Source: Sinonovacula constricta
Taxonomy: Eukaryota > Mollusca > Bivalvia > Cardiida > Solecurtidae
Direction: 5' to 3'
DNA: 64,000 bases
NCBI GenBank assembly: GCA_007844125.1
Contig: CM017561.1
Coordinates: 62,105,256-62,169,255, forward strand
Below, in pieces: positions 1-9,645 of the stretch. The number at the start of each line of letters is the position of its first letter. The stretch's first letter is position 1. Below the pieces are notes generated by a model. The model searched no databases, had not been told where the DNA came from, and saw nothing but the letters and a program-made list of their open reading frames with translations. Position numbers and translations under genes: made by a program.

Positions 1-1988
1 TTTCTAGAGTCAAGTGATCGTACAGCCTGGTGGTATAAGTCAATTAGTTGGTAAACAGTTGAATGACCAGATAAAAAACCCGACTGTTTTTCGTATATTA
101 AATTATTACTCACCAAGTGGTTATAAATGTACTTATATACACATCTTTCCATTAATTTACTTAGACAGCTAAGTAAAGATATAGGACGGTAATTTTCGAC
201 ACAGTTTTTGTCACCTTTCTTGAAAAGCGGTAGAACAAGAGCAGATTTCCACTTGCTTGGAAAGTGTTCAGATTGGAGAGATTTGTTAAAAAGCATACAC
301 AGAGGTAGCGAAATTGTTGTTTTTGTGTGTTTTAAGATTTTGTTGGATATTGTATCTTGACCGACAGCTTTATTAGCATCTAATGTTCCAATAATATCCT
401 CTATCTCTGTTCTTACAATTGTAATATCTAAAAGTTTGTTATTGCATTTGGACTGGAATTGAGGTAGAGACTTAGTCGATTTATCGATATTCGAAACAGA
501 ACAAAAGTACTCGTTTAAGCAATTGGCTTTTTCAAAATCTGTAAAATATAGCTGTTCTACTCCATCATTTGTATTTTTTAGAATTGGTATAGACTCGGAG
601 CTTTTAAAGTTGTTCATTATATTTTTCACGCAATTCCAGAAATTATGTACGTTGTGGGTTCGGTTGACTTCTACCAAGTTTTCAAAATTTAGAAAGTAGT
701 GGCGTTTGGCAAATGATTTGAGATTGTTTACTTTATTTCGAAGATGTTTGTATTTGACCCAATTAAAGTTGTTTGGATTCTTTAATAAGATGTGTCTTTG
801 GCGGTCTCGATATTTGGAGTATCGTCTTATCTCGGAGTCGTACCAGGGTTTATCATTAGGTCGTACTGTAACTGTTTTAGAAGGTATGCATTGCGACATT
901 AAATTAAGCAAACTGTTCGTAAATTGGTTGCAAGCTTCATCTAAGGACGTGGTGTTTATAAAATTCCAATCGTACGTAGAAATAAAATGGTTTAATTTAA
1001 CATAATCTGCAGATTTGTATATCCAAACTTTTCTAGTACTACATTTCGACTTCTTGTGGTTAAGTTGCATAAAGAGGCAAGTAGCTTTGTGGTCGCTTAT
1101 GGCGCTTTCAATGTCTAAACAACCAGCCTTGATAACCTTTATAGACGGTGTAGTAAGTATAGGATCAATAAGTGTTGCCGATTGTGGGGTAATTCTAGTT
1201 GGTTCGTGTATTACGTTGACCAAATTGTTAAGTAAAATAATATTGTATAGATGTGTGTATCTGTCATCGAGCAGATTTTCATTTAAATCACCCAATATTA
1301 TTATATTTTCATTAATATCAAGTGCTTTTTCAATATTAACATTAAAATCATCCCAGAAGGATACCCGTGTATTGGGCGGTCTATAAGTGACATTTAGTAA
1401 TAAAGATGTCGATCTAAGAAATAATTCTATCCATATTGAATGAACTGACGGTAATTCTAGGTCAAAACGACGACGTGAATGAATAGAGTTAGGCACATAT
1501 ACAATTATCCCCCCTGAGCTTGCCGAATAATCTCTCCTATATAAAATCAAATCTGAGCATTTTGATAATAAGAGTGAATCGGGTACTTGGTTATCTAGGT
1601 GGGTTTCCGTGAAACATAAAATATCATGATCTGAAAGATAATCAAATATGTAACTTAATTTGTTGCGTATACTTCTAATATTTAAGTGCAGTATGCTTAA
1701 GATGCCAAATGTGTTACTATTAAATTCGGGACCCGGATTTTCTTCAATATCACCCGACAACAAAATAATAATTGTCAAAATGTGAACAAAGTGAATGTTC
1801 ACAGAAAAGCAGATCATTAAAAAACAGACAATTCTTGTTCGTGACGATATTGAAGAAATGAATGAGTATGCTAGTTGCTGCAGTAAACCAAACATATCAA
1901 ATTCCCATGAAGAGTGCTTCAAGGTCTTGTGTGTACGACAGTAAAACAGGCCAACGGCCGCACGCCAACTAACTACATCGTTACCCAT
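1..1988 (-). CDS. LINE A ORF2: 2A leader, AP endonuclease and reverse transcriptase (partial)
   Basis: Pol-like ORF, open for 662 codons from the ATG at 1988 to the window edge; an in-frame stop lies just upstream near 2043. Residues 1-87 form a leader with a hydrophobic stretch that ends in the 2A motif GDIEENPGP, so ribosomes should release the leader and continue from the final Pro as a separate endonuclease/RT protein. The endonuclease follows: LNIRS (Asn103), FTETHLD (catalytic Glu), ILGDLNEN, a LIDPIL segment and ISDHKA. After a linker (DKPWYDSEIRR) comes the start of the RT: LPLFKKGDK, ENYRPISLLS and KQSGF. The FADD catalytic box is beyond the edge. I checked the frame line by line and saw no stop or frameshift. 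An inner Met could be the real start; none of the candidates changes the 2A context. Confidence 0.9.
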   Translation of the reverse strand, partial: MGNDVVSWRAAVGLFYCRTHKTLKHSSWEFDMFGLLQQLAYSFISSISSRTRIVCFLMICFSVNIHFVHILTIIILLSGDIEENPGPEFNSNTFGILSILHLNIRSIRNKLSYIFDYLSDHDILCFTETHLDNQVPDSLLLSKCSDLILYRRDYSASSGGIIVYVPNSIHSRRRFDLELPSVHSIWIELFLRSTSLLLNVTYRPPNTRVSFWDDFNVNIEKALDINENIIILGDLNENLLDDRYTHLYNIILLNNLVNVIHEPTRITPQSATLIDPILTTPSIKVIKAGCLDIESAISDHKATCLFMQLNHKKSKCSTRKVWIYKSADYVKLNHFISTYDWNFINTTSLDEACNQFTNSLLNLMSQCIPSKTVTVRPNDKPWYDSEIRRYSKYRDRQRHILLKNPNNFNWVKYKHLRNKVNNLKSFAKRHYFLNFENLVEVNRTHNVHNFWNCVKNIMNNFKSSESIPILKNTNDGVEQLYFTDFEKANCLNEYFCSVSNIDKSTKSLPQFQSKCNNKLLDITIVRTEIEDIIGTLDANKAVGQDTISNKILKHTKTTISLPLCMLFNKSLQSEHFPSKWKSALVLPLFKKGDKNCVENYRPISLLSCLSKLMERCVYKYIYNHLVSNNLIYEKQSGFLSGHSTVYQLIDLYHQAVRSLDSR
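1728..1751 (-). other. 2A ribosome-skipping motif (DIEENPGP) in LINE A ORF2
   Basis: The codons read D-I-E-E-N-P-G-P, matching the 2A core D-x-E-x-N-P-G-P with no deviation, and are preceded by LLSG as in active 2As. It lies in frame between the hydrophobic leader and the endonuclease. In 2A families the Gly-Pro bond is not formed and translation resumes at Pro (codon 87 here). 2A-like sequences at the N-terminus of ORF2 have been described for APE-type non-LTR elements of trypanosomes and some invertebrates. Confidence 0.88.
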
Positions 1989-2196
1989 TGGGTAGTAAAC
2001 ATACAGCTGCAAGAAAAGCACGTGCTGCCGTTGTCCCGTTAATTATAGATGCATAACATTTTCGTGACCAACCAACATGAGTAGAGAAAGAAAGAAAGGT
2101 GTAAAGAAGGAAAATAATAGAAAACAGTAGTGTGAAAAACGATAGCATTTGATTAAAATATGTGTTTTGCTGATTCACTCCAGAGTGTACATGCAA
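1981..2196 (-). other. Short hydrophobic ORF overlapping the ORF2 start of LINE A
   Basis: A 71-codon frame upstream of ORF2, in a different frame. Its middle is strongly hydrophobic (FFTLLFSIIFLLYTFLSF), like a membrane segment. It stops at 1983-1981 so that its last codons and the ORF2 ATG share ATGGGTAA, a layout that could allow termination-reinitiation. No homology is recognised. It may be chance in AT-rich spacer; the overlap is the only reason to list it. Confidence 0.25.
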
Positions 2197-3058
2197 AAAA
2201 TAAAGAGAGAATGAAATAACAAATTGCTAAAGTAGTAGTAAAGCATATGCAGCTAAAAGTAATTATCAATTATGGTAGAGCAGCAAATGTGTTCGATTAA
2301 ATTTAGCCAGTGGTCATACAAATTTATGTAGTATGACAGTCAGAACGTCGCATCGATGCGAGTCTTTAACAAATGTAAAGTGTAAAAAAAACTAGAAAAA
2401 TGCAAACAACAGAACGAATTGAGATGGACACGTTACGGAAAGCATGAAAACAAACAATAAAGACAAAAATTGAGTTCAAACAAATCGTAGTTTTGTACAT
2501 CATGTGATGTACTGTATTGCTCACTCATATCGTAAAAGTGTGCAGCTTGGAAAGTTAATACTGGCAAGAAATTCGTGGACATTGAGGCAGGCTGAATCAT
2601 TGCATAGTAAATTCGTCTGGCAATTAAAGTGTGTTTTTCATGTTGAGTGCCTCACGAATAGAAATACCATTTACCATGTTTACCTTAAAGCAACAATAAA
2701 GTGAGGAACTTTAAGCACTGGCAACTAAATGATGGTCATCAGCTTATCTATTGGTGGATGTGGGAATACGGCTGCAGACGAAGACTCAGGAGAAAATTGT
2801 AGTGAGTCATGGATAAGTGTCAGCCAGATGACATCGTGTGAAGTAGACTCTAAGAGATGTGTAGCCTTTGGGTACACATATGGTATTGGCCATTCTTCAT
2901 TCAACAGTTCGATTTCGATATTGTGAGGGTTAAAATGTAGGACAACGCACTTGTTGAAAGCCGAAACAATGGATGTAATGTTTAGTCTTCGTATGGGGTA
3001 AACATAACTGTGGATGGTGGGGATATGTATTGATAGTCATGTTTAGTTTGGAACTGCT
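1989..3058 (-). other. Inter-ORF spacer of LINE A
   Basis: About 1.07 kb between the ORF1 stop and the ORF2 start. Apart from the 71-codon frame at 2196-1981 I see no recognisable coding sequence, terminal repeats or poly(A). It is longer than the spacer of many LINEs and may contain sequence needed for ORF2 translation, or simply an insertion. Confidence 0.5.
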
Positions 3059-3961
3059 TTAGCTAAAAGCACCATCTTGTGAGGTGTGGCTCGTTGGAAT
3101 CATCGTCTTGAGGTCTTGGTCTGATGTGACCTGAACACGCGAGTCATCAAGACATCTCACGTAAATACGTCCATCGTAGGACCATGCACTTTTAAGAGAA
3201 TTTCTCTTCACCAAGTTCCTGGCTGCTTGCAATAATCGTGAACGTGTTTTAGTTAAATCCTCATTAATGTACACACGATTGAAGTGTTTGTTACTTTTGA
3301 GAGATGATCTGCCTCTAAAAAACTCAGAGCGTGATCGGTATGACACAAATTTAACTATGATGTCAGGATTGTGAATGGTTTTGTCGGTGGATGTACGATG
3401 GACTCTGTGGTGGATCCGGTGGGACCTGTCGATGTCACTAAGAGAAAGATCGACGTTACACGCACGAGCGATGTCCAATACGATGGTATCTGTCGACTCA
3501 CCAGGCGTTTCTGGAACACCTGAAATTCTTAGACATGACCGCCTAGAGTACTGTTCAGCTTCATCGATAGATTTCATAGTAGATGCGCTGTTTGATTCGA
3601 GCACATGGACTCTCTTAGTTAGTGTGGAAACCTCGGCACGGAGCTGTTTGTTTTCAAGTTCGATGGCTGACATGCGTTCATTAAGGGTGCTTGATATAAT
3701 GTCTGCTACAGACTGAGCCATTGATTTGACTGTTACTGTTACTTGCTCACTTATTGTATGTATGATTTGTTCGTTAAGCGAGTTGAGCACCGATTCAACA
3801 ATTGCCTTATCGTCGTTGCTGCATTGATGGATGGAACCGGGCTTGCTTGACGTCTCATGAGGCATTTCGTCCATTTTAAGAGTTTTCTTGGAGGGAACTG
3901 AAGGACTTGGTGTGCTACTCGAAGAGAGTCCACGTTTGGATGATGGAGTAGAGGTGGCCAT
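3059..3961 (-). CDS. LINE A ORF1: L1-like nucleic-acid chaperone/RNP protein
   Basis: Intact 300-residue protein. The first 45 residues or so are Ser/Pro/Lys-rich and disordered (start MATSTPSSKRG). Residues about 50-125 read as a coiled coil rich in Leu, Glu and Ser (ISSTLNERMSAIELENKQL, then LTKRVHVLE). From about 135 comes an RRM-like core (YSRRSCLRISGVPE, DIARACNVDLSLSDIDRSHR, PDIIVKFVSYRSRSEFF) and a C-terminal basic domain (VYINEDLTKTRSRLLQAAR). This order, coiled coil-RRM-CTD, is that of L1-type ORF1 proteins, which trimerise and bind element RNA. Lying upstream of ORF2 on the same strand, it is taken as ORF1 of the same element. In other genomes such ORFs are often annotated as uncharacterised host proteins. 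Confidence 0.82.
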   Translation of the reverse strand: MATSTPSSKRGLSSSSTPSPSVPSKKTLKMDEMPHETSSKPGSIHQCSNDDKAIVESVLNSLNEQIIHTISEQVTVTVKSMAQSVADIISSTLNERMSAIELENKQLRAEVSTLTKRVHVLESNSASTMKSIDEAEQYSRRSCLRISGVPETPGESTDTIVLDIARACNVDLSLSDIDRSHRIHHRVHRTSTDKTIHNPDIIVKFVSYRSRSEFFRGRSSLKSNKHFNRVYINEDLTKTRSRLLQAARNLVKRNSLKSAWSYDGRIYVRCLDDSRVQVTSDQDLKTMIPTSHTSQDGAFS

Positions 3962-4000
3962 AGACTTTAGAGAGCCTTACACACTGGTGATACGATATGG

Positions 4001-4056
4001 CGTATACACAACACAGCACGTCACAATGCGTATACACAACACAGCACGTCACAATG
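4001..4056. repeat. 28 bp perfect tandem duplication in LINE A 5' UTR
   Basis: Two exact copies of a 28 bp unit starting CGTATACACAACACAGCACG (4001-4028 and 4029-4056), just upstream of the ORF1 start. Short tandem units in a LINE 5' UTR often carry promoter elements; that role is inference. Confidence 0.85.
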
Positions 4057-4683
4057 CGGAGTTCACACGGGGATATGTGTTATTTAGTCTTAGCAACGAA
4101 TCGTTTGTGGTTAGAGACAGCAGATTATTCTTAGTTAAAACTTATTTAAACAAAAAGTTCATTGAGATGCTTAAAATGTATTACTTACGTTTTAACTCAA
4201 AAATACTTGTATTTGTGTGACCATTTACAAACGTATTACATTCCATTTCCTTTTGTTTCCGTGTATATTATTTCTTTTGCACTTGCACTTTGAGCTCACA
4301 AATGTTTCTTTTGAAGTAAGTCAAGTCGATTACAAGTATGTTGCGAAAATATAAATAAACAATGCACGCACTGCCAGCAACGTGTTAACTGCAGAAGACG
4401 TCCACATACGCACAAACACACAAACAAATACAAACACTTGGCGATCGCTGCACAACAATGGCGGCGGACAATGGCCTTTTCTTTGACGTGTTCGAAATAA
4501 GGAATATTTGCGTCCTATCGTAGTTTGGAATTTTACAACAATAAGCACAACACACGACGCATAGATAGGTCAGGTTTAAATTGACGAGCAACTCGGTTTA
4601 TTTACTTTAGTAAGAAACAATATTAAAATATCTGGAGTGAAGACACAAAACGCGCTAGCCCGCCATGATGAACCGGAAGTAGA

Positions 4684-6393
4684 ATAACGGATGACAATGT
4701 TATAGCCCGATAGCTCTTTGGATCATCTTTGCGTTTATTACCTCCCTTAAACAGAGTTATAACAAAGCCTCTTTTTAATTCTATTGGCACGTACGCTGTT
4801 CTATATATACATAGCGCCAAAGAGACAAGTTAACGCATATATTAAACTCTCACTGGCGTATATTAAATGTTCGTTATAAATTCCATCTAACCCGCACATT
4901 TTACCCCGTTTTAATTCTTTAATGTTAGATTGCACATCTTCCTTTGCTATGTAGTCATCGCAATAGGTAGTGGATTTGGCTCGTTTAAGCTTATTTACCT
5001 CGGTAGTTATTTGCTTATAAAAAGTCTCGTCATAAGAGAGATGAACATTGTCACTGTACAAATTCTTAAAATAAGTACCCCAAGCTTTTGTAATTTCTTC
5101 TTGATCCCTTAAAATTTTGCCTGAAAAATTAATTTCGCCCCCGGCCAAAAATGCGTTACCCTTTCTTTTTCTATTAAAAAGTTTCCAGAATAGTGTACTA
5201 TTCACACAAGCAGCACGATCAATTTCAGCATTTATATTGTTTAAATATGTTGTTGCAACACGTCTATGGTAAGCCCTAAATGCACGTTTAGCATCTTTGT
5301 ACTGTGAGTATGACTGGTAGCTGCTACCTCGAGGCCTACCTTCAGCTACCCAGACTTCACGTTTAAGTTTCATATGAGCATGGAAATCAGTTAATTCTTT
5401 ATTCCAGTAAGGTTTAAAGTATTTCTTAAACTTTGATTTCGGCAAATGAGATTCTGATGCCTTATTCAAAGACTGTACGATAGTTGTATACAGCGTGTCG
5501 ATTTCAGTTGCAACGGGATTAATCGGTAGCAATTGATCGCATAACATTGTATCTATATCAGATTGATAATTACGTAATTCCACATTACTGGCTGCATCCC
5601 ACTTATAGTGTTTAAAAAGCGAAGGATTGTGGTGATTCGAGTGTACGTAGAATAACATTGAAGCTATAATGGGTCTGTGTGAAGAAACAGTAAGACAGTC
5701 GTCATCTAGAATACAACAAGATGTGACGTCATCAACGCTTTCTAACGGTATTATTATATGATCTATCATTGATCGATACTTTCCGTCATATGATACAAAG
5801 GTAGCATCTGCCCCAGAACATAATGGAAGGGTATTAACTGACACCATTCGATTATCATTTATCAGCTTACTAAATTCTACACTTCTCCTATCGCTAGTTT
5901 TAATGAAGTAGTTCCCTTGCAGATGGGAGTTAAAGTCACCCATTAGTATAAGACGACCCCTGACGGAATAAGTTGAAATTATATCCTGAAGACTTGCCAG
6001 ATGTTCCCTGTAAACACTGACAGCGTAGTTAGTGCAAGGTGTATATACCTGTACAAAATATAAGAAATTGTCCTTACTAAGTCGAAATTGAATACCCACC
6101 ACACATTGTATATCAAACTCTAAAGGTGTTATATGATTATCCCATTTTTTATTCCAAAAAATCGAAACACCACCCTTAGAACCATTTTTTGTTTGTAAGA
6201 AGGAATCTTCACATTTATTTACATTGTTGTAGTCCTTATTGACGCTGTCGAGAAATTGTATATTAGTTTTGTTTAACCAATGTTCGGCTATACCACAAAT
6301 ATCTATTTTATGATGAGAAAGTAATTTACTTAAGTATAACGCACTTGACATGATACCTGTAGCATTCCATGAACAAAGTGTTAAATTTTGCAT
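4684..6393 (-). pseudogene. LINE B ORF2: AP endonuclease and truncated reverse transcriptase
   Basis: A 530-codon frame from 6393 to 4801. Residues 1-245 are an exonuclease-endonuclease-phosphatase domain with its active-site residues in place: Asn10 (CSWNATG), Glu37 (GIAEHWL), Asp153/Asn155 (LMGDFNSHL), Asp211 (MIDHIIIP) and His239 (SSHRPII, Ser where Asp is usual). A linker (FKPYWNKELTDFH) leads to the RT start (LKRGKMCGLDGIYNEHL). The frame breaks at a TATATATA run near 4801-4810, and the RT continues in another frame as KRGFVITLFKGGNKRKDDPK then YRAITLSSVI. Everything after that, including the catalytic box, is missing. The dinucleotide run suggests slippage. Not functional as it stands. 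Confidence 0.85.
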
Positions 6394-6505
6394 GTTTTCA
6401 TAAGGACAAAAAAACTGTATACACTACTAAGGGCTTAATGTTTATTGCCATACTAACATGGCTTGCACTAGAAATTGTTTGAGATAAGCACTGTTTTATC
6501 ATTAA

Positions 6506-7618
6506 TTAAAACCTGTCGTCAGTGTAAATATGTTCATGCACGTCGTACTCATTGTTGTATCCGGCATTATGGTCGTAGTTATAACGGCGATTATCCCGAC
6601 TGACGTTGTTATGCGTGAGTACGCTAGCGCGCTCAAAGCTACCAAAGTTGTGTTCGATGTTGTCGTTGTAACTGTGATGTCGACCAGTTCCAAAACGGAA
6701 ACGCGACTGTCTGTCTCTGTCCGCTTTGTTTACCCATTCCGCACATGTAACACCTGGGGGCCAGAAATCACCATTGAGCATACTGTCACCTATGTCCGGC
6801 TGCGCATTCACTCGTATCACGGCTGTCTCCATACGCTTTGGTTTGTATATAGTCACCGTTGATAGTTGTACACCTTTTTTCTTGGCATAAGCGTAAATCA
6901 AATTTTCGTTTACTGTCTGCAAGAAACCTCCAACGAAATACCGCTTATTACGTTTACGCACGTATAACGAGAAGTCCTCCTCAGGTAGATCGCGGGAGAT
7001 AGAGCTTTGACTTTGAGGGGCTGGTGCTACTCTGCTTGCCGTGGGTCTCGTGATAATAACGGGGATACTATCTGGCCTAGTGCTCTCTGTGGTCCCGTGC
7101 TTGTTAGGCTGCCTTGAAACGGCCGTGCTGTACAGGTCAGGTGTCGTAGTGACTACCAGTCGATGATTTTCGACTGAGTTCGAGTCTCGGCGTTGGTTTG
7201 CAGCATCTGGACTGGAGTTCCGGATGATGCTCTGCGGGGTAACCACACTCTCTCCATGTGCCTTATCTTGCCTTTGTTCGTTAGTATCCGGCAGAGGCCT
7301 AAATTGCTGAGACGGAGCTGGAGCAGCAACGGGATGAAATTCCTTGTTGCTCGACCTCATCTTATGCTCAAGCCGAGAGACCTTCTTGTCAAGATTTGCC
7401 ATTTCCTGCTGGGATCTCACCATATGTTGATCTAGCGCTTCTGTAGCTGAAGTAAGTTCCGATTGAATTAATTTCAGCTCATGCTTAACGCTCACTGCAC
7501 CCGAGCTCCTCTCATCTAAAACTCTCTCACATGGTTGTTTGACAGAAACGATAATAGAGTGTAGCTCAGCACACTGTGAGCTAGTTTCCTTTTTGACTGA
7601 GGCAATTTCACTTTTCAT
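6506..7618 (-). CDS. LINE B ORF1: coiled-coil protein
   Basis: Intact 370-residue frame. Residues 1-95 are Glu/Lys/Ser/Leu-rich and probably coiled coil; about 100-215 is a Pro/Ser/Thr/Arg-rich linker (RPTASRVAPAPQSQSS). From about 220 a compact domain begins with LYVRKRNKRYFVGGFLQTVN and continues through TVTIYKPKRMETAVIRVNA to WPPGVTCAEWVNKADRD, resembling a small RRM-like fold. The tail is rich in Arg, Asn, Tyr, His and Asp and low in complexity. No zinc knuckle is seen. Its place just upstream of ORF2 on the same strand makes it ORF1 of LINE B. It is not similar to LINE A ORF1 beyond the coiled coil. Confidence 0.78.
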   Translation of the reverse strand: MKSEIASVKKETSSQCAELHSIIVSVKQPCERVLDERSSGAVSVKHELKLIQSELTSATEALDQHMVRSQQEMANLDKKVSRLEHKMRSSNKEFHPVAAPAPSQQFRPLPDTNEQRQDKAHGESVVTPQSIIRNSSPDAANQRRDSNSVENHRLVVTTTPDLYSTAVSRQPNKHGTTESTRPDSIPVIITRPTASRVAPAPQSQSSISRDLPEEDFSLYVRKRNKRYFVGGFLQTVNENLIYAYAKKKGVQLSTVTIYKPKRMETAVIRVNAQPDIGDSMLNGDFWPPGVTCAEWVNKADRDRQSRFRFGTGRHHSYNDNIEHNFGSFERASVLTHNNVSRDNRRYNYDHNAGYNNEYDVHEHIYTDDRF

Positions 7619-7700
7619 GCTTTTTAATTCACTTTTAATGCCATTTTCTAGGTTTATGTTTTGTTTTATGACGTAAGATTGATTCGAAAGCTACTTTTTA

Positions 7701-9645
7701 TCATGTTGCCCTCCTAACACAAAACAGTATGTTATGGAAACAGACCAACATCACATATTAGTGAGCAGTGAAAAACAACAACAAATCAAATTAAACAATA
7801 AGAAAAAAATCTAATTTGAATTTAGTTACTGAACCTAAAAAATCCAAATATAAATAGATAGTCAACTAAGAAGAAATTGAAAAAATGGCAGGCTCGTTTC
7901 TGCCATTACGCACTTTAGTTCGAAATTTCGAAAATCTAAAAGTACCAAAAACACTAAGAAAGTCTATGCCTAACCCGGATTAGGAATAATATATTTAATT
8001 TCCGAAGTTTCTATGTTATAAAAATTTTTATTACCACACCAATCAAGTCGAAAAGGTTTAAAATTATTAAAATGATTAAACTTTTACACGTCAGTATTTT
8101 AGTCGTTCATATTTTGCGTTAAATTCCTCGCATTTCCGCGATTCACATGTTATTCAATAGAAAAGAACCGAATATATTCAAAGGTATTCCTACAAAGGTT
8201 ATTACCCCGGTAATTGTGCGTAACTTCAAAAACGGCCCAGCTACGCGCCTGACAAATGGGCTACTAAATGAAAAAATAAAAGACAACCTGAAACAGATGC
8301 TAGAGGTGACGGTCGCAGGGGATTTAAAAACGGGATAGGATCCATCTTAATCAAAATTGAAACGTTTGGCTGATTTTAAATACGCACGTACAGAACCCAC
8401 TTTTTGTACGTTTGTATTATAATTTAAGAAATAAGCCCCAAACAACAGAATATTTATATAGATTAATGGTATATTACTTTAAAAAAATGAAGACATGTTA
8501 TTTTTTTATCTTATAAAGTTTAAAATACATTTATACGTTTAAAAATATAATAAATGGACAAGGACATTACAACTTTTTAAATTATTTGAAAATGCTGTGT
8601 ATAATTGTCCATTATGTTGCAGTGTAACATCACTTAATTTACTGCAGACTTAATTGCTGTGTATGTGATGTTTTAAATATTTTGTTATTGTATGATATGA
8701 AAACGCACATTTCAGCATACGCATATCTACGATCGTCTTAAGGGACTTTGCAACAGTTTTTGAGGACAGGGGCGCTGCGTGGAACGACTGAATGTTGCTC
8801 GTGGGAGGGGGTGGAGGTTAGATGGGGTTGATGCTACAGCTCTAAAAAAATAGTTTTTCGATACGAATATTGTTGCTAGATTTTGGTAGCATTATGAATT
8901 GATAGAAGTTTTTATTTTAATCTTGATCAATATCTAATAATTTTGTAATGCCAAACGGTTTAAATGTAAAAAAACACACACACACACACAAAAAAAAAAA
9001 ACAAAAAAAAAAAACAAAAAAAAAAACAACACCATTAAGCGAACTCTTGTTGCTTTTACGTTGCTGTTTGGATAGATATATCAATATTTTCTACGTGATA
9101 AATTAATAAAAAAAATTTTTTGTTGAAAAAAGTAAATTGTTACGCTTTGGTGTTTAACTATATGTCTCTTAAATAATAATAAATCAAGCGAAGCTTTGGG
9201 AAGTTTAGACAGGCTCTTTTCATAAAACAAGATTTAACGCAAAACAATCTTTGACACAGTACTGTATACCCTCGAGTTTTCTTTTGCATTTTCTCAATTT
9301 AAAGATTTTTTCCCATCCGACTGTAAAACTAAAGTGACATTTTTAAACATAATGATTGGTTACTTCCAATCCACCAAGTGTACGGGCCTCGTTTTCAAGG
9401 GAGGTAATAAAAACGAAGGGAGGTAATAAAAAAGAAGGCGTGAACCAGTCGGGTTGTGAAATGCGAATGAATCTATTTTAAGATCAGTTCAACCTTGAAC
9501 TACAAAAACTTTTGATCATGTCCATGTGGCCAAGTCGAATTTCTTCATTTTTTTCATACAATTACTCTACAGATTTTCATATACGAAAGTTTATGTGTTT
9601 AGGAAATTATAAACATTGGATAAACATAGCAATCTCTTATAAATA
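7701..9645. other. Non-coding stretch upstream of IFRD1 (includes probable promoter)
   Basis: AT-rich sequence. It holds a short CA-repeat and A-rich run (about 8970-9030), an imperfect duplication of GGGAGGTAATAAAAA-type sequence (about 9399-9437), and presumably the IFRD1 promoter and 5' UTR in its last few hundred bases. A 63-codon frame at 8147-8338 has no recognisable similarity and was not called. Confidence 0.5.
8970..9030. repeat. CA microsatellite and A-rich low-complexity tract
   Basis: A run of CA dinucleotides followed by poly(A) blocks broken by single C residues. Simple sequence; could be the decayed tail of a retroelement. Confidence 0.85.

Larger units (their letters stand above)
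1..4683 (-). mobile_element. LINE A: non-LTR retrotransposon with 2A motif (3' part outside window)
   Basis: Minus-strand APE-type non-LTR retrotransposon read from about 4683 to the left edge: a roughly 0.7 kb 5' UTR, ORF1 (3961-3059), a spacer of about 1.07 kb, then ORF2 (from 1988). The 5' boundary is placed where the reverse transcriptase of the neighbouring LINE B is abruptly lost; the first bases inside LINE A contain an ATGGCGGG motif. Both ORFs are uninterrupted as far as visible, so the insertion is young and perhaps active. The RT core and 3' end lie outside the window. Clade is uncertain: the YRPISLLS and QSGF motifs and the endonuclease fit Jockey/CR1/L2-type elements, while ORF1 is L1-like. 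Confidence 0.85.
4684..7700 (-). mobile_element. LINE B: second non-LTR retrotransposon, truncated in its RT
   Basis: Minus-strand element with ORF1 (7618-6506), a 112 bp gap and ORF2 (from 6393). The RT reads into its motif ITLSSVI and then ends near 4684, where unrelated LINE A sequence begins. The 5' boundary is not resolved; coding starts at 7618 and nothing repeat-like is recognised beyond about 7700. Confidence 0.8.

Noticed and set aside
706..1386. Two plus-strand frames of 99 and 123 codons
   Set aside because: They are antisense shadows of LINE A ORF2, which is open across the whole region with recognisable endonuclease and RT motifs.
8147..8338. 63-codon plus-strand frame upstream of IFRD1
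   Set aside because: No similarity recognised, no splice or expression signal; within chance length for the region.
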